Shown one piece after another: positions 1-8,925 of a DNA stretch of 64,000 bases. The stretch is from Microvirga sp. VF16 (GTDB lineage Bacteria; Pseudomonadota; Alphaproteobacteria; Rhizobiales; Beijerinckiaceae): the NCBI RefSeq assembly GCF_016864375.1, contig NZ_CP069354.1:2191501-2255500 (forward strand), in the 5' to 3' direction. The notes under the pieces are model-generated. The model ran no database searches. It was given only the letters and a program-made list of their open reading frames with translations, and was not told where the DNA came from. The position numbers and the translations under genes are program-made. Within the stretch, counting starts at the first letter, position 1. Every line of letters begins with the position of its first letter.

Positions 1-1612
1 CCCAAATACGCTAAGGTGATCGCATGGAAAACATGGGTCAGCGGGTAACTGACATCGTGAAGCAGGGTATTCTCTAACGAAGCGAGAGCTTCGCCATACC
101 GCCTCGCATTCAAGTATGCTCCAGCTAGCCACGTCATCGACTGATGCATCCCAGGGTTCAGAGGGTTTAGTCGTATACCTGCTTGTAACTCAACGATGCC
201 CTCCTCTGGTCGACCTGCAACATCGAGAACGTTGCCACAGACGATGTGAGCCGCTGAATTGCTGGGGTTACACTGAACGGATCGCGTTACCTCCGCGACC
301 GCCCGGTCGTGATCACCTGACCACATATGCGCTAATCCAAGGGTCATGTGAGCGAAGCTATCGCTGTCATCGTGAGCAACCGCGTGACGGGCAGCCTTGA
401 AGGAAGCCGCGATCGCGGCTTTGTGGTCGGTGGTCTGGCCAAGCATGATGCGTATGTTCCAGCTTCGCGCGATACCCGCGAATGCTGGAGCATAGGTCGG
501 ATCGACCTCCGTGGCTCTCGTGGAGAACTCACGGGCCTGATCGGCTGCCTCCGGTGTGAACTGAGTGTGATAGAAATTGCCTCTCTGATAGAGATCCCAT
601 GCGCTCAGCTTCGTTCTTCTCACTGCAGGGGGTCTCTGTATCTCAGCTTTAGTGATGGCGGGTTCGACAATGGATGCAATTTGCTGCGCAATTTCATCTT
701 GAACCGCAAAAATGTCGTCTATTCTCCGGTCCACTCTATCGGCCCAGACATGATGCCCGGTGTCGGCGTCGAGTAGCTGGGCCGTCACCCGTAGGCGCTC
801 GGCCGCCTTTCGAACACTCCCTTCCAACACGTAGCGAGCGCCGAGAGCCCGCGCGACCTGCCGGACGTCAACGGCTTTGCCCTTGTAGGTAAAGGAGGAG
901 CTGCGGGCGATCACTGGAAACCCCTTCCAATGGCTCAGCGCAGTGATAATATCTTCTGTGAGCCCATCAGAGAAGTATTCTTGCTCCGGGTCTCCAGTCA
1001 TGTTCGTGATTGGAAGTACTGCAACCGCTGGCTTACTCAGAAGATAGCGAACATCAACGCGAACACTCCTGCTGTTCTGGCCCGAGCTAACCCGGTATAC
1101 ACGAACAGGATCAGGGATGTTCTTGAGGTCCTGCTCACCAAGATCGACGAAGGACAAGTCCTCTGTGCCCGCCACCTGCTGGAAGACGGCCTCCGAGATA
1201 AGCACCTCACCCGGCTGTGCGATGCTCTCTAGGCGAGCCGCGATGTTCACGCCATGGCCATAGATATCATGCCCTTGAACGATCACGTCTCCGACATTCA
1301 CTCCGATGCGTAACTCGATCTTCTGCTCATCAGGTACCGCATTGTTCTGCGCACTGAGAGCCTGTTGAATGTCAATGGCGCATGTGACCGCCGCAACGGA
1401 GCTGGAGAACTCGCATAGGGCTCCGTCACCCATGAGCTTGATCGTGCGTCCACCAGACTAGACTTACTGATCCGAGGGTCAAAGAGCTCGTCTCGCAATG
1501 CATTCAGTAGGCGGAGAGTCTCTTCTTCGCGCAGGCTCATCATGCGGCTGAAACTAACCACATCGGCGGCTAATATTGCCGATAACCTTCGCTCGACGCC
1601 TTCTGCTGTCAA
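1..1612 (-). pseudogene. Class III adenylate/guanylate cyclase with TolB-like and TPR regions, frameshifted, runs off window
   Basis: Read on the minus strand this is a cyclase homology domain followed by a TolB-like segment and TPR repeats, the same architecture as five other loci here. The N-terminus (first metal Asp 17 in AADVVSFS) is in one frame to about 1465. The rest, starting at RTIKLMGDGALCEF, is in another frame and stays open to position 1. The break lies near 1445-1465 and removes the register plus a few residues between the helix ending DPRISK and the second metal Asp. The TolB-like part (AVLPITNMTGDPEQEYFS) and at least two TPR-like units are recognisable. The start is probably TTG at 1612 because a GGAGG lies about 7 bases upstream. 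The C-terminus is outside the window. It may be a true pseudogene or a sequencing error; the downstream frame is otherwise well preserved. Confidence 0.8.
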
Positions 1613-1719
1613 GATCTGACCTCCGCCGCCACAAAGGATATGGCTGAACTACCCACATGGCCACGAATTTCCATTATTTTTGCGGTTTTCAACCTTGCTC
1701 GTCAGTTCGGGACGGGCTC

Positions 1720-2421
1720 TCAGAGCTTTTTGGCTGCGGTCACGATCGCCGGCATCGGCAATTCGAACGCACCGTTCCGTGCGTAAGCGGCGACGGCTTG
1801 GCGCATCGCATCGCGGATGGCTGCCAGTGCCTCCGGCGTCTGCGCCTGGAGCAGGGCGGCGGCGCGGACCGAACCCTGCATGATCGCTTCGAAGAGGCCG
1901 TCCGGCGACGCCAGGCGCCAGACCAGCGGGACCGTGGCCACGGTCGCGGACCGGAAGCCGGCGGCGGCTAGGCTGTCCTCGCACTGGGCCGGATCGCTGA
2001 ACAGGAAGAAGCTGGGACCGGGCGGCAGGGGAACATCCATGCGGCCGTGGGCCTGCACGGCGCCGTAGACGAGGCCGAAGCCAGCGCGGTCCCGCGGCGC
2101 CCAGACGCTGAAGGCGATCCGGCCGCCGGGACGGAGCACGCGGAAGGCCTCGCGCAGGAAGGCATCCGGATCGGGGAAATGCAGCACGCCGAAATTGGAA
2201 ACGCCGGCATCGAGGCTGCCGTCGGGAAACGGGAGCGCTTCGGCGTCGCCCTCCCGAAAATCCAGGACACGCATACCGCGCGTGACTCCGGCGGCGTCAA
2301 GGAGTGCCTCGATGGCCTGCGTCGTGACGGGGGAGAGATGGTCGTGGTATCCGGCGGCAACAGTTTCCGCCGACCAGCCCTGATGCTCGAACGCGCGAAA
2401 TGAGGGATTCGGCTCCGCCAT
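1720..2421 (-). CDS. Class I SAM-dependent methyltransferase with motif I deleted
   Basis: The protein is a UbiE/Coq5-like methyltransferase of 233 residues: an N-terminal helix region, then GMRVLD, FREGDAEALPF (acidic motif II region), FGVLHFPDPDAFLREAFRV and RPGGRIAFSVWA. Between GMRVLD and FREGDAEALPF the usual stretch of about 35-40 residues carrying the glycine-rich SAM loop (GxGxG) and the ribose-binding acidic residue is missing, with the frame kept. The junction is at about 2259/2260. The ATG at 2421 was chosen because GGTGGAGG lies 6-7 bases before it; a GTG twelve bases further upstream is less likely. Without motif I the product probably cannot bind SAM, so this is best read as a recently disabled gene with an intact frame. 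Confidence 0.75.
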   Translation of the reverse strand: MAEPNPSFRAFEHQGWSAETVAAGYHDHLSPVTTQAIEALLDAAGVTRGMRVLDFREGDAEALPFPDGSLDAGVSNFGVLHFPDPDAFLREAFRVLRPGGRIAFSVWAPRDRAGFGLVYGAVQAHGRMDVPLPPGPSFFLFSDPAQCEDSLAAAGFRSATVATVPLVWRLASPDGLFEAIMQGSVRAAALLQAQTPEALAAIRDAMRQAVAAYARNGAFELPMPAIVTAAKKL

Positions 2422-2566
2422 CGCAGCCTCCACCGGATGGGATGTCAGGGGACTATCTTACCCCACGGCGCGTCCTCCCGGAATTTCGACGACGATGGTC
2501 CTCCGCGACAGGACCGGCGCTCTCGGGTATCGTCGGAATGCGGCAGTCGACCGGCAGGGGAATCCG

Positions 2567-3277
2567 ATGCGAACCCGACCGATGACACTCACGCCAGAGC
2601 ATGTGGCGCAGGTCCATCGCGTCCTGGACGATCCGGGGCCCGACTCGACGTGGACCTACCACACCGACGAGGACTATCACGCCCTCGTACAGGGCCTGCT
2701 CGCCTCACATCCCGGCGGGCCGGACACGTGGCTCTTTGCCTATGGCTCCCTGATCTGGAAGCCCGAGTTGGAACATGTTGAGACGCTCAAAGGCACGGCA
2801 CGGGGCTGGCACCGCTCGTTCTGCTTCCGGATCGAGCGGTTCCGGGGCACCCGGGAGCAGCCCGGGCTGATGACGTCCCTCGACCGCGGCGGCCAGTGCC
2901 AAGGGGTGGTCTTCCGGCTGCCTCCGGACGACCTGGAAGGACAATTGGGAAAGCTGGTCCGGCGCGAGATGACGGTGAAGCCGCCTAGCAACATGCCGCG
3001 CTGGATTACCGTGGAGACCGAGCAAGGGTCCCTCCGTGCCATTGCTTTCGTGATAAACCGGCAGTCGCGCTTTTACACGGGCAAGCTGCCGCCGGAAGAG
3101 ATTGCGGACGTGCTGGCCAAAGCCTGTGGCCATTGGGGATCCTGTGCCGAGTATCTCCACAACACGGTTACGTACCTCGAAGAGCATAGCATCCGCGACC
3201 GCAATCTCTGGCGCTTGCAAGCCTTGGTCGCCGAGCGGATCAAGGCCGTGTCTTCCGGATGCTCGCCGGTTCCATGA
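2567..3277 (+). CDS. chaC: ChaC-like gamma-glutamylcyclotransferase
   Basis: A 236-residue cytoplasmic protein of the ChaC/GGCT fold, which cleaves gamma-glutamyl bonds (glutathione to 5-oxoproline and Cys-Gly). The nucleotide/substrate loop YGSLIWKP is at residues 59-66, followed by GWHRSFC and a conserved RREM whose Glu134 aligns with the catalytic acid. The N-terminal 50 residues are longer than in E. coli ChaC but common in rhizobial homologues. The ATG at 2567 was chosen because AGGGGA lies 6 bases upstream. The last codons and stop lie inside a dispersed intergenic repeat (GTT CCA TGA), so the natural C-terminus may have been replaced. It is divergent from the methyltransferase, with about 145 bases between them. 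Confidence 0.85.
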   Translation: MRTRPMTLTPEHVAQVHRVLDDPGPDSTWTYHTDEDYHALVQGLLASHPGGPDTWLFAYGSLIWKPELEHVETLKGTARGWHRSFCFRIERFRGTREQPGLMTSLDRGGQCQGVVFRLPPDDLEGQLGKLVRREMTVKPPSNMPRWITVETEQGSLRAIAFVINRQSRFYTGKLPPEEIADVLAKACGHWGSCAEYLHNTVTYLEEHSIRDRNLWRLQALVAERIKAVSSGCSPVP

Positions 3278-3360
3278 ACGGCCTTTCGCGAAATTGAGCA
3301 ACACCAGGAAGATCCCTTCATGGCACGCCTGAGACCTAAGCCCAAGGGCAGCAATCCCTA
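3270..3360. repeat. Dispersed intergenic repeats A and B
   Basis: Repeat A at 3270-3295 has consensus TTCCATAAACGGCC followed by TTCCGCGAAATTC. Other copies are near 22500, 36479, 50549, 51247 and 59527. Immediately after it, 3296-3360 resembles the second family (repeat B, around TTCATGGCACNCCTGAG), also seen near 34323, 38893, 49107, 53503 and 55791. No coding role is seen. Confidence 0.55.
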
Positions 3361-3457
3361 GCAAACCAGACAGCCCAAAACGTTGGCGAAGGTTACTGCC
3401 TGACCCCAAGCCGACATTAAGTGAGCATCAAGAACGCAGAGTAGGAGCGGATAACTC

Positions 3458-3785
3458 CTACCCTGACACGGGCATGAGTGTCTTCCGCGCAGCCTTCAGT
3501 AAGTCGACGCGTCTCGTAGGCCCCTCAAGCCATGACACTGCATGAAGCTCAGAGGACATGCTCTGGCGCTGAGGTTCGCCAGAATAGGCGACGAAAGGGA
3601 TGGCGTGGCTGTTGAGCTTGCCTGCAGCCTCTGTGGCAGGACCGTCGTTGAGCATGAAGTCGACAATGGCACCGCCGGCTGTTTGGCCTCCAGCCAAACC
3701 CATGCCTCGGCCATGGAGGCGACCGTCTGCACGGCAAAGGCAGCCCCCTCATGGGAGGTCGCGACCGACATGCGGTCCCCTTCAA
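3458..3785 (-). pseudogene. Remnant of CheY-like receiver protein
   Basis: The C-terminal half reads AIVDFMLNDGPATEAAG, then PFVAYSGEP, then SWLEGPTRRVDLLKAARKTL. It aligns with the intact single-domain receiver at 49441-49848, including the phosphoacceptor Asp in IVDFML. The preceding segment (AFAVQTVASMAEAWVWLE) is in a different frame, and the N-terminal acidic pocket (VIEDQ in the intact copy) is missing. This is therefore a truncated, frameshifted paralogue. Confidence 0.65.
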
Positions 3786-3870
3786 ACTCGTTCAGTCACA
3801 TGGAGGTTAGGATCGCTTATCATCCTGGTCAGACGCACACTTATTCGCTGTTGCGGCGCACAGGGGCCTT

Positions 3871-4209
3871 CTATTGCGGACTCATCCATCCTTTCCTGAT
3901 GTGACCGCTCGGCCCAAACGCCCCTTCTGCCGCCTCACAGGCCTGGATTGCAGACATCTTGGAGACAAGGGTTGAGTAATAGGACAGACGCTCCCTGAAG
4001 AAGGAGAAGTGTCGTCCACCGGCGCGCCATAGACTCGGTTGGAGATTGAGCTCTGAAAACCGCTTTTCAGCTTCGTTCAGATCAAGATGCCAGGAGAAGC
4101 ATTTGGTGATCAGCAGAGTTGCCGCGGCAAAATCGTCCAACGCGACCTGTTGCGCGTCACGCGGCTGGGCGGTGGCTGAGGGTGGCGCAACGAGCAAAGA
4201 CACGACCAT
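3871..4209 (-). CDS. Small secreted protein of unknown function
   Basis: The 112-residue product begins with a short hydrophobic stretch (MVVSLLVAPPSATAQ) that looks like a minimal signal peptide with an ATA-Q cleavage site. It continues AQPRDAQQVALDDFAAATLL and ends in a hydrophilic helical region with two Cys. The same open frame continues upstream to an ATG at 4482. That extension carries a second copy of the signal-like and AQPRDGQQVAFDGF module, so the gene looks like an internal partial duplication of a small periplasmic protein gene. Either the 112-residue form or the roughly 203-residue form could be made. I do not recognise the family. Confidence 0.4.
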   Translation of the reverse strand: MVVSLLVAPPSATAQPRDAQQVALDDFAAATLLITKCFSWHLDLNEAEKRFSELNLQPSLWRAGGRHFSFFRERLSYYSTLVSKMSAIQACEAAEGAFGPSGHIRKGWMSPQ

Positions 4210-4622
4210 TGCCCCGCCTGGGCGAGGCTCGAGAGAGCCTTGAAGCCGAACCAGCAGACCGGTGCGTGATTGGGCTAGAAAGGCCTCGTATACACTCGAG
4301 GCAACAAAGCCATCGAAGGCAACCTGCTGCCCGTCACGCGGCTGGGCTTTGGCTGGTGCTATCGTGATGAGAAGAGGGATGACCGCTGCCGCACCTGGAA
4401 GCAGCCCAAGTGAGCTTTGACACCGACCAGGCAGTCGGCGGCGTGACTGGAGGGGCGAAAGCGTGTCATGGCTCAATCCCATGTCCTCCGATTTGTAGAG
4501 TCTACCGCCCTGTTGGAACACGGTGCGCTCTGTCACCCACGATCGGGTCGGCGGAGAGCGCCGCAACCGGGCTCCCGGACCGACAGGATGCTGCGGCCGG
4601 CACGAAGTCCAGGCCGACCGAG

Positions 4623-4925
4623 CTAACCATTGTGCCTCCTGAACGGGACGATGTTGCCGCTGTACTTGCCTATCTGCTGCAGGCGCGCCAGCTCGATAAC
4701 CGCGCGGGCCCGGGACAGCCTCCACATCGGGCTGACCACTGGCTGGACGGGGATCGCCGTGTTTAACGCCCACCGGCACTCCCACTCCTGAGCGGTGAAG
4801 TCGTCGCCGTATGCGTGCGTCACGTTCTGGTCCAGGTCGAGGCCGTCGTCGGCGCAGAGGGCCTTCGCCTTCTCGATCTCGTCATTCGTTACGCGGGATG
4901 GAGCCCATGCCCTTGAGTGTAACAT
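4623..4925 (-). CDS. Hypothetical protein, possibly start-damaged
   Basis: This is a 100-residue open frame whose convincing part starts at VTNDEIEKAKALCADDGLD and continues through a Trp-rich middle to a C-terminus ending PFRRHNG. The acidic helix resembles the start of small rhizobial proteins of unknown function. Those would begin at the VTN position, but here the codon is GTA, which is not a start. The ATG at 4925 is the nearest in-frame start and lacks a clear ribosome-binding site. It lies just left of the IS256 element and may be a fragment. Confidence 0.3.
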   Translation of the reverse strand: MLHSRAWAPSRVTNDEIEKAKALCADDGLDLDQNVTHAYGDDFTAQEWECRWALNTAIPVQPVVSPMWRLSRARAVIELARLQQIGKYSGNIVPFRRHNG

Positions 4926-5119
4926 CAATCCGACGCCGACTTGATTGCAGGGAGAGGCTTGCTGCGCTGCTCCAGGCAGCATGCCAGCTCTTGAATGACC
5001 CAGCGTCTGGCCTGGCGTTTCGAGGATCGCCTCATGATGACCTCCTACGGTTGATCCTAGGATCGCTTGAAACAGCCTATGCTTCTGTGATCGGCACCAC
5101 ACAGTGCTCGAGCTATGAC

Positions 5120-6497
5120 GGAATCTGGGTGATGACGGTGTGAGAAGGGCGACGTATCGAGGCGGGTGACGAGCCTGCCAGAACCTCTACGAGAGAGCGA
5201 TACGCCATGAACGACACTACCAATGTTTTGCGCCTTCGTCAGCCCGATGCGATTGATGATCCCCTGACGGATATTCTGCGCGCCGGCGCCCGCAAGTTGC
5301 TGGCCCAGGCCATCGAGAGCGAAGCCGAGGCCTTTCTTGCCAGCATGCGCGAACTGAAGTTGCCGGATGGCCGCGAGCGCCTGGTCCGGCACGGGCATGG
5401 GCCGGAACGAACCATCCAGACCGGCATCGGTCCGGTGGAAGTCAGCCGGGTCAAGATCCGCGACCGCGGTGCCAGCAGCGATGAAGACCGCATCCGCTTT
5501 TCCTCGGTGATCCTGCCGAAATTGGCCCGGCGGACGAAGAGTTTGGATGTGCTGTTGCCGATCCTCTATCTGCGCGGGCTCTCGACCGGCGACTTCCAGG
5601 ACGCTATGGCAGCCTTGCTCGGCAAGGACGCGCCCAACCTCTCGCCCTCGGCCATTACCCGACTGACGGGCGAATGGCAGGCCGAGTACGAGCGCTGGCA
5701 GGCGCGGGATCTCTCAGCCCGCCACTATGTCTACGTCTGGGCCGACGGGGTCTATCTCCAGGCCCGGATGGAGGATCAGGCTGAATGCATGCTGGTGCTG
5801 ATCGGCGCCACCCCGGAAGGCAAGAAGGAGCTCGTCGGCTTCCGGGCCGGCGTGCGCGAGAGTGCCCAGAGCTGGAGAGAGCTTCTGGTCGAGATCAAGC
5901 GGCGGGGCCTGTCGATCCCACCCCGGATCGCCGTCGGGGACGGGGCACTCGGCTTCTGGAAGGCGCTCGACGAGCTCTTCCCCGGCACGCATCATCAGCG
6001 CTGTTGGCTGCACAAGACGTCCAATGTCCTCAACAAAGTGCCGAAGTCCGTGCAGCCGGGCATGACGGCGGCCCTGCGGGAGATTTATCTCGCGCCCACA
6101 CGAGCCCAGGCCGAGGCCGCCGTCGATCTGTTCGAGCAAGCCTACGGGGCACGCTATCCGAAAGCTGTGGAGTGCGTGCGCAAGGACCAGCGGGCGTTGC
6201 TGGCCTTCTTCGACTGGCCGGCCGAGCACTGGATCCATCTGCGCACGACAAACCCGATCGAAAGTGTGTTCGCGACGGTGCGGCACCGGACCGTGCGCAC
6301 CAAGGGGGCGCTGTCGCCGACGACCGCGCGGCTGATGGTCTTCAAGCTCATCATGGCGGCTGCGAAAAGCTGGCGGCGGCTGATGGGCGAAAACCAGTTG
6401 CCGAAGGTGATTGCGGGTGTCAGATTCCAGGACGGCGCCGAGATCCTTCCGACGCCATCACACAACGTCGCCTGATCGACCCCATCACCTAAATTCC
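5120..6497. mobile_element. IS256-family insertion sequence
   Basis: The 1378-bp element is bounded by imperfect inverted repeats, GGAATCTGGGTGATG on the left and CATCACCTAAATTCC on the right, and contains one mutator-type transposase gene. No matching 8-9 bp target duplication flanks it. Its right edge directly abuts a 5'-truncated IS66 transposase. It probably inserted into, or recombined with, an older IS66 copy whose left part has been lost. Confidence 0.75.
5207..6475 (+). CDS. IS256-family (mutator-type) transposase
   Basis: A 422-residue DDE transposase. Asp residues are visible in VYVWADGVYLQAR and RIAVGDGALGFWKAL, the HQRCWLHKTSNVLNK helical region follows, and the Glu is in TTNPIESVFATVRHRT. 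Full length and motif spacing are normal for the family, so it is probably active. The ATG at 5207 follows GAGAGCGA and sits 87 bases inside the left terminal repeat. Confidence 0.92.
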   Translation: MNDTTNVLRLRQPDAIDDPLTDILRAGARKLLAQAIESEAEAFLASMRELKLPDGRERLVRHGHGPERTIQTGIGPVEVSRVKIRDRGASSDEDRIRFSSVILPKLARRTKSLDVLLPILYLRGLSTGDFQDAMAALLGKDAPNLSPSAITRLTGEWQAEYERWQARDLSARHYVYVWADGVYLQARMEDQAECMLVLIGATPEGKKELVGFRAGVRESAQSWRELLVEIKRRGLSIPPRIAVGDGALGFWKALDELFPGTHHQRCWLHKTSNVLNKVPKSVQPGMTAALREIYLAPTRAQAEAAVDLFEQAYGARYPKAVECVRKDQRALLAFFDWPAEHWIHLRTTNPIESVFATVRHRTVRTKGALSPTTARLMVFKLIMAAAKSWRRLMGENQLPKVIAGVRFQDGAEILPTPSHNVA

Positions 6498-7117
6498 GGC
6501 ATAACTCGACGCTGAACGAAGCCGCCACCTGGGGTGCGATCCGGCATCACGGGCTGATGGACAACACGGTGGTGGTCTCCGACGATGCCGGACAGTTCCG
6601 TGTCGCCCGGCATGCTCTGTGCTGGGTTCACGCCGAGCGGCACCTGCAGAAGCTGATGCCGGCCTCGCCCAAGCAGGCCAAGGCGGTGGAATTGGTCCGG
6701 AAGACCATCTGGTGTTTTTATCGTGGCCTGAAGCTGTGGAAGCAAAGCCCCTCGCCAGGCGCTGAGGCGTTGTTCAGGCGCCAGTTCAACCGCATCTTTG
6801 GCCAGCGCACGGGTTACAAGGACCTCGATGCGCTGCTCGCCCGCCTGGCGCGATGCAAGGGCGAATTGCTGCGGGTGCTTGAGCGTCCGGAGATCCCGCT
6901 GCACACCAACGCGTCCGAGAATGACCTACGCGCCTGCGTGATCAAGCGGAAGGTCTCCGGCGGCACGACGAGTGCGGATGGCCGTGTAGCACGGGATGTG
7001 ATGCTGGGGCTCTCGAAGACCTGCCGCAAACTCCGGCTGTCGTTCTTCGACTATCTCGGGGATCGCCTTGGGCTGCAGGGGATCAGCCGAGGATCCCACC
7101 GCTCGCCAGCCTCGTGA
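6498..7117 (+). pseudogene. 5'-truncated IS66-family transposase (TnpC)
   Basis: The reading frame is open from the IS256 right end and gives the C-terminal catalytic part of an IS66 TnpC. Visible are VVSDDAGQF with the second catalytic Asp, ALCWVHAERHLQKL, and the terminal Glu region TNASENDLRACVIKRK. The N-terminal zinc-finger/HTH part, the first catalytic Asp and the accessory genes tnpA and tnpB are absent. The right end of the old element is probably the CCGCTTAC at 8686-8693, now separated from this gene by an IS4 insertion. Confidence 0.75.
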
Positions 7118-7151
7118 CCCAAGTCTAAGACGAGTCGCCCCCTAATCTGCC

Positions 7152-8676
7152 CTTTCAATTACCCACATCTCCGGAGTGAGGGCTGCTTGAGCTTGCGCGG
7201 CACGGCTCGGGCGTGATTCCTTGTCGGGCACCCGCTTGGATGGAGGGTGTCATGGATCCGATGGCTGAGGGTGCCTCGTGGCTCGACGAGGAACTGGCCG
7301 GTTCGACCTTTGCCGACGCACGGCTGGGCCAGCGGCTGCGGCGGCTCCTGGAGCAACTTGGCGGAGCAATCGGAGCGAGCCTGCCGCTGGCCTGCCAGGA
7401 CTGGGCTGCCACCAAAGCCGCATATCGCTTCTTCGACAATGAGCGCGTCAGCGAGGCCCAGATCCTGGCCGGCCACTTCGCAGCCACCGCCAGCCGCGTG
7501 GCTGCGACCGAGGGGCCGATCCTCATTCTCCACGACACCACCGAGTTCGTCTATCACCGGGTCCGGCCCGAGCCCGTCGGCGTGATCGGGCAATATCCCT
7601 GCCGCAACGTCACTTATGATCGGCGCCAGTTCTATACCGTCTGCGGCCTGCTGATGCACTCCAGCCTTGGCGTCACACCGGACGGTCTGCCGCTGGGACT
7701 GTGCGCGATCAAGTTCTGGACCCGCGCCAACCTCAAGGGCTCAAGCACCCTCAAACGGCATATCAACCCAACGCGCGTGCCGATTGAGCAAAAGGAGAGC
7801 CTGCGCTGGCTCGACAACATGCGGCAGGCATCGGCGCTTGCTGCCGATCCGGCCCGATGCATCCATGTCGGTGATCGCGAGAGCGACATCTATGAGCTGT
7901 TCGTTGCCGCGCACGAACTCGGCACGCACTTTCTCGTGCGCAGCTGTGTTGACCGGCTGACGGACGACGGCGCCCGGACGCTCATGGCCGCGATGGAGAC
8001 GGAGCAGGGCCAGGGCGAACACCGGATCGATGTGCGCGACGACAAAGGCAGGAGCAGTCAGGCGCGGCTTACCATCAAGTATCATCGCCTGACGGTACGG
8101 CCGCCTCTTGCCAAGCAGAGGCGCTATCCCGCGCTCGAACTTGCCGTGATCTGCGCCGATGAACAAGGCGCTCCTGAGAACCGTCAGCCGATCCATTGGC
8201 GCCTCATCACCGATCTGCCCGTCACCTGCGTTGATGAGGCGATCGCGAAGATCGGCTGGTACGCCCTGCGCTGGAAGATCGAGCTCTTTCACAAGATCCT
8301 GAAGTCGGGCTGCCGCGCCGAGGATGCGAAACTGCGGTCGGCCGAGCGGCTGGTCAACCTGCTGGCGCTGTTCTGCATCCTGGCCTGGCGGGTGTTCTGG
8401 CTGACGATGCTCAACCGGACGGCACCACAAGCCTCGCCACGCCTGGTCTTCACCCCGCTCGAGATCCGCCTGCTCGATCGCCTGGTCAAGAATAAGACAG
8501 TCTCACCGGCACCAACCTTGGCGCACTATCTGACCAAGATCGCCCAGCTCGGCGGCTATCTTGCCCGCGCCAAGGATCCGCCGCCCGGCAACATGGTCCT
8601 GTGGCGCGGCCTCTCGCGCCTCACCGATATCGAACTCGGCGCAACCGTCGGAACCGGACTTATGGGTAAGTGAAAG
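7152..8676. mobile_element. IS4-family insertion sequence with 9-bp target duplication
   Basis: The 1525-bp element has related ends: CTTTCAATTACCCA on the left, and TGGGTAAGTGAAAG on the right, which is the imperfect reverse complement. It is flanked by a perfect 9-bp direct repeat, TAATCTGCC, at 7143-7151 and 8677-8685. Nine bases is the usual duplication for IS4/IS50-type elements. Excising the element and one repeat restores the right end of the IS66 remnant. Confidence 0.85.
7252..8673 (+). CDS. IS4-family transposase (IS50/Tn5-like)
   Basis: About 473 residues, with an N-terminal Tn5-type DNA-binding region (SWLDEELAGSTFADARLGQR, then TKAAYRFFDNERV). Catalytic Asp residues are in ILHDTTEF and HVGDRESDIYELF. 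The YREK-type box WYALRWKIELFHKILKSG supplies the Glu. The ATG at 7252 was chosen over an earlier GTG because GGAGGG lies 5-6 bases upstream. The C-terminus reaches the right terminal repeat. It looks intact. Confidence 0.9.
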   Translation: MDPMAEGASWLDEELAGSTFADARLGQRLRRLLEQLGGAIGASLPLACQDWAATKAAYRFFDNERVSEAQILAGHFAATASRVAATEGPILILHDTTEFVYHRVRPEPVGVIGQYPCRNVTYDRRQFYTVCGLLMHSSLGVTPDGLPLGLCAIKFWTRANLKGSSTLKRHINPTRVPIEQKESLRWLDNMRQASALAADPARCIHVGDRESDIYELFVAAHELGTHFLVRSCVDRLTDDGARTLMAAMETEQGQGEHRIDVRDDKGRSSQARLTIKYHRLTVRPPLAKQRRYPALELAVICADEQGAPENRQPIHWRLITDLPVTCVDEAIAKIGWYALRWKIELFHKILKSGCRAEDAKLRSAERLVNLLALFCILAWRVFWLTMLNRTAPQASPRLVFTPLEIRLLDRLVKNKTVSPAPTLAHYLTKIAQLGGYLARAKDPPPGNMVLWRGLSRLTDIELGATVGTGLMGK

Positions 8677-8825
8677 TAATCTGCCCCGCTTACGCCTTTG
8701 GACGGGCGGCGATCGTAAAACCTGAAGTGAGATGAGCGTCGCTTACAGAAACCTCGCGCCGCTTCTGCTGTCATACTCAGAGCAGGGGAGGGAGAATGCC
8801 GGCAGCTCAATAGGCGTTCATGGCA

Positions 8826-8925
8826 CTAGAGCATCGGACGATTTGTCGGACCCGCTCGGTTCCCACATCTGCCCAGCTGATAGGGGCGGGGCGTCGTGGA
8901 TCCGCCTTTTCGTCCGATGCTCTAG
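8826..8925. repeat. 100-bp MITE-like element with perfect 15-bp inverted ends
   Basis: CTAGAGCATCGGACG at 8826-8840 is mirrored exactly by CGTCCGATGCTCTAG at 8911-8925, with 70 bases of non-coding sequence between. Size, perfect ends and lack of a gene fit a miniature inverted-repeat element. The right-hand CTAG is also the insertion point of the adjoining IS481-type element. Confidence 0.7.

Noticed and set aside
4486..4785. N-terminal extension of the 3871-4785 minus-strand frame
   Set aside because: It overlaps another minus-strand frame with better coding character (4623-4925) and shows no protein-like pattern upstream of residue 4482.
8556..8810. 84-codon minus-strand frame near the IS4 right end
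   Set aside because: It crosses the IS4 border and target duplication, so it cannot be a native gene. The part outside has no recognisable family.
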